Below, piece by piece: positions 36,208-44,038 of a stretch of DNA of 64,000 bases; the stretch's first letter is position 1, and each line of letters opens with the position of its first letter. This DNA is from Rhodocyclaceae bacterium. GTDB taxonomy: Bacteria; Pseudomonadota; Gammaproteobacteria; Burkholderiales; Rhodocyclaceae. Under the pieces are notes generated by a model, which was not told where the DNA came from, did no database searches, and worked only from the letters and a program-made list of their open reading frames with translations. The position numbers and the translations under genes are program-made. Location: positions 1 through 64,000 of the forward strand of contig VIKE01000007.1 in assembly GCA_008080565.1 (NCBI GenBank). The letters run 5' to 3'.

Positions 36208-36727
36208 GTTTGGCCTGGATTTTCAGCCGCGCCGTCCCGGTCTGCTGACGGTCGTTCTGCTCCTCGCCGGCGTGCTGCTTTGCGCTGACGCCTGGCTCGA
36301 AGACCGCACGCTGCTCAGCCAGCAGGAAGAAGTCGAAGCCCGGCTGGCCCAGGCCAAGCGGCGGGCCGACCGGGTCGACGCCGGCCGCCGCGACAGCCGC
36401 CCGGAAAACGTCTTTTCGGCCGAGGAGGGCAAGACCCTGCGCCAGACCATCGGCCTCATCCGGATCGACTGGGAAAAGCTCTACCGCAGCATCGACGCGG
36501 CAAGCAGCGAGGACGTCGCACTGCTCGCCATTCGCCCAAGCGCGGCCGGCAAGGCGGTGCAGATTTCCGGCGAGGCGCGCAACATGGCGGCGGCGCTCGC
36601 CTTTGTCGAAGCCCTGCGCCGCGAACCGCTGGCCAACGCCGTGCTGCTCTCGCATCAGATCAAGCAAAGCGACCCGCAACAACCCATCCTCTTCGAGATT
36701 GCCGCAACATGGCTGACCGGTTCCTGA
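36200..36727 (+). CDS. PilN/GspM-like inner-membrane assembly protein
   Basis: 175 residues, overlapping the previous gene by 8 bases. One transmembrane helix near the N-terminus (GLLTVVLLLAGVLLCADAWL), then a coiled coil (QQEEVEARLAQAKRRADRVD), then a ferredoxin-like periplasmic domain. This is the PilN/GspM layout, which joins cytoplasmic PilM/GspL to PilO. It overlaps the next gene by 19 bases. Confidence 0.65.
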   Translation: MREFGLDFQPRRPGLLTVVLLLAGVLLCADAWLEDRTLLSQQEEVEARLAQAKRRADRVDAGRRDSRPENVFSAEEGKTLRQTIGLIRIDWEKLYRSIDAASSEDVALLAIRPSAAGKAVQISGEARNMAAALAFVEALRREPLANAVLLSHQIKQSDPQQPILFEIAATWLTGS

Positions 36728-37278
36728 ACCTCCTGCTCGCTCGCCTGCGCTTTGCCGCGGCCAATTTGCCGGTGCTGCCGCTGATCGCCTTTTTGCTGGT
36801 CGTGGCCGCCGCGCTGACCCACATTGTCGTGTTGCCCGGCCGGGAAGCGGCCATCGAGGAGGGTGAGCGTCGTCTGGCCAGCCTCGAACGCAGCGCCCGC
36901 CGCGCCACAATGGAAAGCCAGACCGAGCGCGTGACCCCGGAAGATACCCGGCAGCGCCTGCTCGACCGTTTTCCCACCGAGGACCAGCTCAATGCCGAGC
37001 TTGGCAGCCTGCTTGAACTGGCGAGCAAGGAAGGCCTGCAAATTCCGACTGGCGACTATCGCCTGGTGCCCGGCAAGGATGGCCTTTTCGACCGCTACGT
37101 GCTGAACCTGCCAGTCAAGGGCAGCTACCAGACCATACGCCGCTACGTGGCAGCGGTGCGCCAGGAGTTCCCCGATCTGGCCGTCGAGGACATCAGCCTG
37201 CGCCGTGAAAACATCGGCAGCGCCGACGTCGAGGCGCAATTGCGCTTCATCCTCTTCGGCCGGAGGAAGGCGGCATGA
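36709..37278 (+). CDS. PilO/GspM-like inner-membrane assembly protein
   Basis: 189 residues. An N-terminal transmembrane helix (LPVLPLIAFLLVVAAALTHI) is followed by a coiled coil and a periplasmic domain (LGSLLELASKEGLQIPTGDY, PVKGSYQTIRRYVAAV). The periplasmic domain is like PilO, the dimer partner of PilN. The stop overlaps the following start by 4 bases. Confidence 0.7.
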   Translation: MADRFLNLLLARLRFAAANLPVLPLIAFLLVVAAALTHIVVLPGREAAIEEGERRLASLERSARRATMESQTERVTPEDTRQRLLDRFPTEDQLNAELGSLLELASKEGLQIPTGDYRLVPGKDGLFDRYVLNLPVKGSYQTIRRYVAAVRQEFPDLAVEDISLRRENIGSADVEAQLRFILFGRRKAA

Positions 37279-37823
37279 CGCCGAAACAACGCTGGATCAT
37301 CCTCGGCGGCCTGCTCTCGGCCACCCTCGTCGCCGGCTACCTGATTGACGACGAACCGGTGCCGGAAAAGACCAAGCGCAAGGGCAGTGTTGCCAGCAAA
37401 TCAGCCGCTTCGTCGGCGGCAGAGAGCCGGCGCGTCGGGGCGAAGGAACGGACGACCGAGCTGGCCGCCGCGCCCCTCAATTTTCCCGAGCCGGCGCCGC
37501 TCGAGGCAGTCGATGAGAGCAAGACGGAGGAGGGCACCAAGCCCATCGACCCCTTCCGCAACAAGAGCTGGTACGTCGCGCCACCGCCACCCAAACCGCC
37601 CAAACCGACAGCCCCGCCGCTGCCTTTCCAGTATCTCGGCAAGCTCAGCGAGGGGGGCGAAACACGCGTCTTCCTCAACCATCAGGGCAAACACATCATC
37701 GCCAAGGTCGGCGACGTGATCAATGGCACGTACAGCGTTGAAGAGATTTCCGGTGGCCAGATGACTTTTCTCTACCAGCCCTTGAATGAAAAGCAGGTGC
37801 TGGGCATCGGCTCCGACAAGTAA
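37275..37823 (+). CDS. PilP/GspC-like periplasmic-spanning protein
   Basis: 182 residues. An N-terminal transmembrane helix (QRWIILGGLLSATLVAGYLI) is followed by a Lys/Ser/Ala linker, IDPFRNKSWYV and a Pro-rich stretch (APPPPKPPKPTAPP). The C-terminal HR-like beta domain (PFQYLGKLSEGGETRVFL, IIAKVGDVINGTYSVEEI) resembles PilP or GspC, which contacts the secretin. A cohesin-tailed secretin may be the one at the window start, about 35 kb away. It is the last gene of the block. Confidence 0.7.
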   Translation: MTPKQRWIILGGLLSATLVAGYLIDDEPVPEKTKRKGSVASKSAASSAAESRRVGAKERTTELAAAPLNFPEPAPLEAVDESKTEEGTKPIDPFRNKSWYVAPPPPKPPKPTAPPLPFQYLGKLSEGGETRVFLNHQGKHIIAKVGDVINGTYSVEEISGGQMTFLYQPLNEKQVLGIGSDK

Positions 37824-37843
37824 GGCGGAGCCGTGCTGCACAG

Positions 37844-37867
37844 CGTCCCGCACTGCTGTGCGGGACG
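37844..37867. terminator. Hairpin between convergent genes
   Basis: CGTCCCGCAC / GTGCGGGACG, perfect 10-bp stem with TGCT loop, between the PilP-like gene and the minus-strand PEP-CTERM gene. No T tract on either side, so termination may be weak or Rho-assisted. Confidence 0.5.
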
Positions 37868-37877
37868 GCTCAGAAGC

Positions 37878-39293
37878 TTACTTCGCCTGACGCCGACGGG
37901 CGGTAAAGCCGATCAAGCCAAGACCAGCCATCAGCATGGCCCACGATTCCGGTTCCGGGACGGGTGCCGTATAGCCGGCGAGGTCGGCGGCGCTGACCTT
38001 GTAGGCGTGCAGGACACCGGGCAGCAGCTTGTAGTCGCTGTTAAGCGTGGCGCCAGTTGCATCGGCGGTGCTGATGCAGCCGGTGGTCTGGCCGAGCGGG
38101 CACTGGATCGAAGTGGCATACGGATCAGCATCGCTGAAACGGAAATAGACGTCGAACTGCTCATTTGAGCCATTCTGCGTGACGCTGTAGTCGTTATCGG
38201 TGCCGGCCAGCATCAGGAAGCTGCCGTCAGCCAGCTTTGGTCCGATGGCCAGGCCTTCCCATTTTTCCGGCGACTTGTTGCCGAGGGCGGCCAGCGTGTC
38301 GGCATCGAGATCGAGGAACTTGGCCGATTTGCTGACCTTGGTGTAAACGGCGCCGACAGCATCGAGATCGATGCTGCTGACATCGGTCGCACCGGCTATG
38401 TCAATTTTGTAGACTTCCTTATCAGCGGTTCCAAGCGTAGCGCCAACCCCGATGCCCTGATTGTTGCGCTCGAGAACATAAAACTCGTGATCATTGATGG
38501 CGACCAGCGAGGAGATGCCTTGCCCCTGGCTGGAGCGCTTCATGTCGTAAGCGTACTGGGCAACTGCTGTGCCGGTTTCAATATCGAACTTGACGATACG
38601 ATTCGTCTTGCCGCTGCTGCCGCCTTCGTCGAGCATGGCGCTTTGCAGCATGGCATAGGCGTACTTGCCATCCGGGCTGATGGCCAGCCCTTCGAAGCCG
38701 CGATTGGTCCGTTTTCCAGCCGTGTTGCCCGTGTCTCCGGCAAAGTTGGCAACGCCGGATGCACCGTTGCGCGGGATCAGATTGGCCGGCGTAACGAAGG
38801 TGCGGAGCAGATTGCCGTTGCGGTCAAATTCACGTACTGACGGGCCGTACTCGTCGGAAACCAGGAAGTTGCCGGTCTTCGGATTGACGACGAAACCTTC
38901 CGGGTCCATCGAATTCCCCAATGTGCTGGTCGGGCTCGGGGCAATGCCGTTGAGCGAGCTTCCGGCATTGTTGAAAACGATGGTTTGCTTGATCTGGAAG
39001 TTGGAGATGGCGCCGGTGTTGTAATCGACGTCGAGCGAGAAGCGCTGGACGCGGGTGTCGTAGCTCAGCGTGCCGCCGCCCGGACCACGATCGGACAGGC
39101 CCCACCACTCGTTGCGGTTGGTGTCGTAGTAAATATCGGAGAAATAGCCGAGGCGGCCGTTGTTGACCGTCGTGCCGCCGGACAGGTCGAGCATCCCGCC
39201 ATCCAGAGTCAGGCCGTTGACGAAAGTCGGGGCAGCCTGGGCGGCGCCGGCGAACAAAATGCTCAGCAATGCGATTGTTGGTTTGAGTTTCAT
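37878..39293 (-). CDS. PEP-CTERM protein with esterase-like phytase domain
   Basis: 471 residues. The start (ATG at 39293, AAAGAGAT upstream) is followed by a signal peptide (KLKPTIALLSILFAGAAQA). The body has SDIYYDTNRNEWWGLSDRGP, NSMDPEGFVVNPKTGNFLV, SDEYGPSVREFDRNG and GFEGLAISPDGKYAYAML. This is the beta-propeller of the esterase-like/phytase-like family. The C-terminus is VPEPESWAMLMAG with a hydrophobic helix and RRRQAK, a full PEP-CTERM signal. It is likely exported, anchored or released at the surface, and could hydrolyse phosphate or ester bonds. The substrate is unknown. Confidence 0.88.
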   Translation of the reverse strand: MKLKPTIALLSILFAGAAQAAPTFVNGLTLDGGMLDLSGGTTVNNGRLGYFSDIYYDTNRNEWWGLSDRGPGGGTLSYDTRVQRFSLDVDYNTGAISNFQIKQTIVFNNAGSSLNGIAPSPTSTLGNSMDPEGFVVNPKTGNFLVSDEYGPSVREFDRNGNLLRTFVTPANLIPRNGASGVANFAGDTGNTAGKRTNRGFEGLAISPDGKYAYAMLQSAMLDEGGSSGKTNRIVKFDIETGTAVAQYAYDMKRSSQGQGISSLVAINDHEFYVLERNNQGIGVGATLGTADKEVYKIDIAGATDVSSIDLDAVGAVYTKVSKSAKFLDLDADTLAALGNKSPEKWEGLAIGPKLADGSFLMLAGTDNDYSVTQNGSNEQFDVYFRFSDADPYATSIQCPLGQTTGCISTADATGATLNSDYKLLPGVLHAYKVSAADLAGYTAPVPEPESWAMLMAGLGLIGFTARRRQAK

Positions 39294-39601
39294 GATCTCT
39301 TTTTCAGGTTCGATGTTGTCGAAAGTTGGATCGCCGGATATCGAACGGGCGCTATCTGATTGTTGCGCCACGCCTTCGTCTTTGCGCCGGCATTCCCCCG
39401 CGCCTGACTCTAGATCTGGTTTGTTGCCGGCATATGACAAATGGCGTCATGGCGAATGATCCAGACATTTTTTGCTATCTTTCTAAGGGTTTTCCATACC
39501 CATTTTTCATGACTGGGCAGCCCCGGGCTGTATTAGGATGTCATGCGGTTGGCTGCCACGGTCAACCGGAAATTTTCCCCAAAATCAGAAGGAGACAAAA
39601 C
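39294..39601. other. Divergent intergenic region, AT-rich
   Basis: 308 bases between divergent genes, the most AT-rich part here (for example around 39465-39510). It holds palindromic repeat copy 6 and a TGACAAATGGCGTCA inverted pair near 39434-39448. It probably contains both promoters; none could be assigned with confidence. Confidence 0.45.
39556..39585 (+). repeat. Dispersed palindromic repeat, copy 6 (intergenic)
   Basis: CCACGGTCAACCGGAAATTTTCCCCAAAAT, with ATTTT/AAAAT arms around CCCC. It lies immediately 5' of the ribosome binding site of the tannase-like gene. Confidence 0.85.
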
Positions 39602-41113
39602 ATGAAAAGACCCAATATTGCGTCGTCGCTACCGGCCGTCCGCTACCTCGGCGCGCTGATCATGCTGCTCGGCGCCGGCGCTGCCCAGGCTGACCGGTGC
39701 GCCAGTCTGATTCAGGCTTTCGGCAATCAACTGGTCGATGTCAGTTGCGTCGACAGCGCCGACCTGACCACCGCCAACCCGGCGACGACCCCTGCCAACA
39801 ACTCGCTGCCCGGCCTGCCGCCTTTTGCCTTCACCCCGCAGACCGACCGCGCGACGATTGCTCCGGACGCCGCCAATCGCCCGCCGATCACTGCTGCGGT
39901 CCCCGGCGTTCAGCTCAACGCGCGGATCGCCAGCGACCCGACCGGTCAGGCGCGCTTCCTGTTGCGGCTGCCGGCCAAATGGAATGGTCGTCTCGTCGTC
40001 GCCGGTGCCTCCGGCACGCGCAGTGAGTTCAACGGCGATTTTGCCTGGAGCGATTACGTCGTCCAGAAGGGTTACGCCTACGCCTCGCAGAACACGGGCG
40101 TGCTCAATTTGAAGTTCAGTGACGCCAGCGACCCGCTGGCCTGCCGCCTCAACCCCACTTCGCCTTTGTGGGTCCAGTTTTACGATAACGGCCCGGGCCA
40201 GGAATTCACCCGCTGGCGCGACTACATGGTGCTCGCCTCCAAACTCGCCCACAAAGGCGCCGCGGCCAACTACGGAAAATCGCCGCGCTACACCTACGCC
40301 GTCGGCACCTCGAACGGCGCCTACCAGGTCCGGCGGGCCGTCGAGTCAGCGCCGGAATGGTTCGATGGTGGCGTCGATTGGGAAGGTACTTTCGTCGACG
40401 AAGGTGGCCCGAACCTGCTGACCGATCTGCCGACGGCTGTCCTCAACTTCCCTGATTACGTCGCCGGCGGCATGAGTTCGACCAGCACCGCCGCCAAAAA
40501 CATCCGCGGCGCCGGCTACCCGCCCGATCTGGGCACTGGCGCCACCTCGCTGTGGTCGATGAATTCCGCCTCATTCTGGGAAGTGACGCTGTGCCAGTGG
40601 CAGAAGCGCCTCGATCCGACCTACGACACCTACGGTAGCGGACCGGAAAACTACAACTACTTCGCCCGCCTGCCGGTGTCCAGTGCCGACGACAACGTCG
40701 CCGATTTCGCCACCACCGGCCGCATCCAGCGTCCGCTCATCACCGTCGCCGGCACCATGGATGCATTGCTGCCGATCGATCACCACGCCCGCGCCTACGC
40801 CCGCAAGGTCGCGGCGAGCAGCACTGAGCGCTTTGATGACGATGACCATCATCGGCGTCGTCACCATCACCATGATCGCAACCCGGCCTACCGGCTCTAC
40901 GAAGTGCAAAACGGCAACCACATCGAAACCTACAAGCTGACTTTGCCGCAACTGGAGTTCATCCAGCCGCATGCCCAGCGCGCTTTCGATCTGCTGGTCA
41001 GCCACGTCGAGCACGGCAAGGCGCTGCCGCCTGACCAGTGCATAGCACGCGGCGCCGCCATCGCCGACGCACCGGCCCAGCCCGGACACTGCGCCGAACT
41101 GCTGGCGCCCTGA
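39602..41113 (+). CDS. Exported tannase/feruloyl-esterase-like alpha/beta hydrolase
   Basis: 503 residues from the ATG at 39602, with AAGGAG 8 bases upstream and a signal peptide (MLLGAGAAQA). Catalytic residues are readable: Ser in AVGTSNGAYQVRRAVE, Asp in GTMDALLPIDHHARA and His in NGNHIETYKL. Cys pairs (CLCQW region, CIARG, GHCAEL) resemble the tannase/feruloyl-esterase group or 3-hydroxybutyrate-oligomer hydrolases. A His/Asp/Arg cluster (DDDDHHRRRHHHHDRN, residues about 419-434) sits just before the catalytic His and is not expected. A long palindrome follows the gene. Confidence 0.72.
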   Translation: MKRPNIASSLPAVRYLGALIMLLGAGAAQADRCASLIQAFGNQLVDVSCVDSADLTTANPATTPANNSLPGLPPFAFTPQTDRATIAPDAANRPPITAAVPGVQLNARIASDPTGQARFLLRLPAKWNGRLVVAGASGTRSEFNGDFAWSDYVVQKGYAYASQNTGVLNLKFSDASDPLACRLNPTSPLWVQFYDNGPGQEFTRWRDYMVLASKLAHKGAAANYGKSPRYTYAVGTSNGAYQVRRAVESAPEWFDGGVDWEGTFVDEGGPNLLTDLPTAVLNFPDYVAGGMSSTSTAAKNIRGAGYPPDLGTGATSLWSMNSASFWEVTLCQWQKRLDPTYDTYGSGPENYNYFARLPVSSADDNVADFATTGRIQRPLITVAGTMDALLPIDHHARAYARKVAASSTERFDDDDHHRRRHHHHDRNPAYRLYEVQNGNHIETYKLTLPQLEFIQPHAQRAFDLLVSHVEHGKALPPDQCIARGAAIADAPAQPGHCAELLAP

Positions 41114-41142
41114 TCTGACGCCGCTTTTTTTGCGGCATTCGC

Positions 41143-41177
41143 AGCGGCACATGCTCCCGACGGGAGCATGTGCCGCT
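41143..41177. terminator. Perfect 17-bp inverted repeat (possible terminator)
   Basis: AGCGGCACATGCTCCCG and its exact complement CGGGAGCATGTGCCGCT around a single A. Only CTTT follows, so it is a weak intrinsic terminator but a very stable stem. A smaller GCCGC/GCGGC stem with a T7 loop lies just upstream near 41121-41135. Confidence 0.6.
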
Positions 41178-41189
41178 TTGCAATCTGTC

Positions 41190-41205
41190 GTCATATTTTG
41201 TTCAC
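41190..41205. promoter_or_regulatory. Pho-box-like direct repeat
   Basis: GTCAT at 41190-41194 and TTCAC at 41201-41205 are 11 bases apart with an AT-rich spacer (ATTTTG), the layout of a PhoB-binding pair. It lies 55 bases before a small gene and ahead of phoD, and a PhoB-type regulator is encoded in the window. Confidence 0.4.
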
Positions 41206-41259
41206 CGGGAGGTAACGGAGACGCACTACATTTCAGTTGCTTGAGTGAAGGAGAACGCC

Positions 41260-41556
41260 ATGACGCGTGACGAAATGATCCGATTGCTGGTCCTTGACCG
41301 CCTTGAATACCGGGATGATCAGGCGCGCTATCTGCACCTGCAAGGGGTGCTCGAAAACGGTTTTCGTGGCTTCCGGAGGTTGTCAGACCATGAGCTGGCG
41401 GCCGAAATCGAGGCGCTCGGACTGGACGGCCAGCTCGATGTCGCCGACGGGCTGGATGACGATCTGGATACCTTTGCCGACGACGGCCTGTTTGACTCCA
41501 GCCTGTCAGTCGGTCACGTCTTCATCCTCAAGCAGTCCGCCGACTTCTCGCAATAA
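41260..41556 (+). CDS. Small acidic protein of unknown function
   Basis: 98 residues. The ATG at 41260 is preceded by AAGGAGA. It is strongly acidic and helical (RDEMIRLLVLDRLEYRDDQA, ELAAEIEALGL, DGLDDDLDTFADDG). No known domain is recognised. It lies between the tannase-like gene and phoD in the same direction and 137 bases ahead of phoD, so it could be co-regulated with phoD through the Pho-box-like site. Confidence 0.6.
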   Translation: MTRDEMIRLLVLDRLEYRDDQARYLHLQGVLENGFRGFRRLSDHELAAEIEALGLDGQLDVADGLDDDLDTFADDGLFDSSLSVGHVFILKQSADFSQ

Positions 41557-41693
41557 GCCGTCAGGCTGGCAGCGCGGGAACGCACGCCTCAATCAGTGTC
41601 GCCACTGGCCAATTTCACTGACATTTTCCGGCAATGCTGTTGTAATTCTCCGGCGCTAGGCTGGGCTACCTTCATTTCCTCCAGGCAGCCCTC

Positions 41694-43445
41694 ATGACCA
41701 CTCGCACTCCGACCCAACGTCGCCGATTTCTCCGTCATTTCGCCATGGGCAGCGTCGCCGCCTCGGCCGGCAGCCTGCTGCCATTGCGCGCCATGGCCCA
41801 CGGTTTCGATGCCGACGACCTGTTCTCCGATGACCAGCGCGCGCTGGCCCATTTTCCGCATCGCCACAAGGTCAGTTTCGACCACGGCGTGGCTAGCGGC
41901 GACCCGCTCGCCCGCAAGGTCATCCTCTGGACGCGCGTTAGCAGCGAGCGCGGCGGCATCGTTCCGGTCAAGTGGGAAATGGCCCTCGACGCGGCTTTCC
42001 GTCGCGTCGTCCGCGCCGGTATCGCGCTCACCGATGGCCGCAAGGATCACACCGTCAAGGTCGATGTCAGCGGTCTGAAGCCGGACACCGTCTATCACTA
42101 TCGCTTTGCCGTCGGCCATACGGTATCGCCGACCGGTCGTACGCGCACCTTGCCGGTGGGCAGCGTCGCCAAGGTCAAGCTCGCCGTGTTCACCTGCTCC
42201 AACTTCCCGGCCGGTTATTTCCACGCCTACCGTGAAGCGGCGAAGCTCGAAGGCATCCATGCCGCCGTCCATCTCGGCGACTACATTTATGAATACGGCC
42301 GCGATGGCTACGCTTCGACCGATGCCGCCGCGCTCGGCCGCGAAGTGCTGCCGGCCGGCGAGCTGCTGACGCTCGACGACTACCGCCAGCGTTACGCCCA
42401 GTACCACACCGATGCCGACCTCCAGGCCGTGCATGCCGCGATGCCCTTCATCAACGTCTGGGACGACCACGAGATCGCCAACGACACCTGGAAGGACGGC
42501 GCCGAGAATCATGACTCGGCCAGCGAAGGTGAATTCACCGTCCGCCGCGCCGCCGCGTTGCAGGCTTTCCACGAATGGCTGCCGATTCGCACCCCGGACC
42601 CCCGTCGACCGCAGCAGATCAACCGCAGCTTCGCCTTCGGCAACCTGCTGGCGCTGCACATGCTCGATACCCGCGTCATCGCCCGCGACCGGCAGATGGA
42701 GTACGCCAATTACTTCGGCAGCGACGGCAGTTTCGACAGTGTGCGTTTCGCCGCCGACCTGGCCGATACCGACCGCCAGTTGCTTGGTGCCGAACAGCTG
42801 CTCTGGTTGCAGGATCAACTCGCCGGTTCCGGTGCCACCTGGCAGATGCTCGGCCAGCAGGTGCTGATGGGCCGCATGAATATCCCGGCGCCGCTGGTCC
42901 TCGGTCAGATCAGCTTCTCCGCCTACTCGGCGCTGGTCTACAAGGCGCAGACGGCACCCGCCACGCTGACCCCGCAGGAACAGTTCATCCTCGCCCAGCC
43001 GGCCATTCCCTACAACCTCGACGCCTGGGACGGCTACGCCATGGCGCGGGAAACCGTGCTGGCCATGGCCAGAGGGCTGAACAAGAACCTCGTCGTACTG
43101 GCCGGCGATACCCACAACGCCTGGGCGAGCGATCTTGAGGACTACCAGGGCAACGCAGTCGGCGTCGAGTATGCCGTCGCATCCGTCTCCTCGCCGGGTC
43201 TCGAGGAATATTTCCCGAGCGAAAACCCGCTCGCCGTGGCGGCCGGGCTCGAAGCCATCATCGGGCCACTCAAGTACGCCAACACCGGCGACCGCGGCTA
43301 CATGGTGGTCACCGCCACACCGGGTGAGTGCCGTTGCGACTGGCGCTATGTCAGCACCGTCAAGGCAGAGGAGTACACCATGCTGGCCGGCAAATCGCTG
43401 CGCACGCTGCCTGGTGTCGCCAACCGGCGCCTGATCCCGGTCTGA
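41694..43445 (+). CDS. phoD: PhoD-family alkaline phosphatase, Tat-exported
   Basis: 583 residues. The N-terminus carries a twin-arginine type signal (QRRRFLRHFAMGSVAASAGS). The PhoD pattern is present: FDHGVASGDPLARKVILWTR, the Fn3-like SGLKPDTVYHYRFAVG, VFTCSNFPAGYFHAYREAAK, HLGDYIYEYG, NVWDDHEIANDTWKDG and VLAGDTHNAWASDLEDYQGN. These metal-binding Asp/His/Asn residues are intact. It hydrolyses phosphate mono/diesters in the periplasm. The gene lies in a block with a Pho-box-like site, consistent with phosphate starvation control. A palindromic repeat copy follows the stop. Confidence 0.9.
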   Translation: MTTRTPTQRRRFLRHFAMGSVAASAGSLLPLRAMAHGFDADDLFSDDQRALAHFPHRHKVSFDHGVASGDPLARKVILWTRVSSERGGIVPVKWEMALDAAFRRVVRAGIALTDGRKDHTVKVDVSGLKPDTVYHYRFAVGHTVSPTGRTRTLPVGSVAKVKLAVFTCSNFPAGYFHAYREAAKLEGIHAAVHLGDYIYEYGRDGYASTDAAALGREVLPAGELLTLDDYRQRYAQYHTDADLQAVHAAMPFINVWDDHEIANDTWKDGAENHDSASEGEFTVRRAAALQAFHEWLPIRTPDPRRPQQINRSFAFGNLLALHMLDTRVIARDRQMEYANYFGSDGSFDSVRFAADLADTDRQLLGAEQLLWLQDQLAGSGATWQMLGQQVLMGRMNIPAPLVLGQISFSAYSALVYKAQTAPATLTPQEQFILAQPAIPYNLDAWDGYAMARETVLAMARGLNKNLVVLAGDTHNAWASDLEDYQGNAVGVEYAVASVSSPGLEEYFPSENPLAVAAGLEAIIGPLKYANTGDRGYMVVTATPGECRCDWRYVSTVKAEEYTMLAGKSLRTLPGVANRRLIPV

Positions 43446-43470
43446 TGGAGAGGTCGTGTTTGCAGCCATT

Positions 43471-43503
43471 TCAAAATGGGCCGTTTTTTCCGGTTGACCG
43501 TGG
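43471..43503 (-). repeat. Dispersed palindromic repeat, copy 7 (intergenic)
   Basis: Reverse orientation: TCAAAATGGGCCGTTTTTTCC then GGTTGACCGTGG. The palindrome is diverged (AAAATGGGCCGTTTT). It lies 26 bases after the phoD stop. Confidence 0.8.
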
Positions 43504-43590
43504 AATGCCCGGTCCGTTGTCCTGTCCGGGTCGGCTACATTCCTGAATAGCCAAGACTTCGCTGGCAAACAATAGTAAACTGGCGGCTGT

Positions 43591-43656
43591 GCGGCATTTT
43601 TGCCGCCGGTTGCACCCATTAAAAAAACCGGCAAATGCCGGTTTTTTTAATGGGTG
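43591..43656. terminator. Tandem hairpins; bidirectional terminator before H-NS gene
   Basis: First stem GCGGCA / TGCCGC (43591-43606, TTTT loop). Second stem is a perfect 21-bp inverted repeat at 43613-43656 (CACCCATT, A7, CCGGCA and complement) with T7/A7 tracts, so it can end transcription from both sides. Confidence 0.85.
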
Positions 43657-43659
43657 GCG

Positions 43660-43688
43660 TTGAAAAAATGTTTCAAACAAATTAAATT
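43660..43688 (+). promoter_or_regulatory. Candidate sigma-70 promoter of the H-NS-like gene
   Basis: -35 TTGAAA (43660-43665), 17-base spacer, -10 TAAATT (43683-43688), 31 bases before the ATG. TTGAAA and TTTCAA (43671-43676) form an inverted pair that could help autoregulation. Confidence 0.5.
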
Positions 43689-43718
43689 GTCGCCACCTAT
43701 TTATATAAGGAAATAATC

Positions 43719-44036
43719 ATGGATATTTCTACGCTTACCGTTGCTCAATTGCGCGATTTGCAGCAGCAGATTCCGGCCGAAATCAAACGTCGCGAAGCCC
43801 AGGAAAAGATTAATGTCCTGAATGAATTGCGTGCCTTGGCCAAAACCCATGGTTATGCCATTGAGGATTTGCTCGGCAAGGAAGTCAAGGTCAAGACGAC
43901 GACCGGTAATAAGGTCAAGGTTAAATACCGTCATCCGCAAAATGTCGAACTTGAATGGACTGGTCGCGGCCGCAAGCCGAAATGGGTCGAAGCCTGGGTG
44001 GCCAATGGTGGCTCTCTGGATAATCTGCTGGTTTGA
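43719..44036 (+). CDS. H-NS-family nucleoid-associated protein
   Basis: 105 residues. The N-terminal oligomerisation helices ([40 protein letters not shown]) and the C-terminal DNA-binding motif [19 protein letters not shown] (AT-hook-like RGRKP core) are both seen. H-NS-like proteins silence AT-rich, acquired genes, such as the AT-rich patches in this window. The promoter and tandem terminators upstream isolate it from phoD. surE begins right after the stop. Confidence 0.92.
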   Translation: MDISTLTVAQLRDLQQQIPAEIKRREAQEKINVLNELRALAKTHGYAIEDLLGKEVKVKTTTGNKVKVKYRHPQNVELEWTGRGRKPKWVEAWVANGGSLDNLLV

Positions 44037-44038
44037 TC

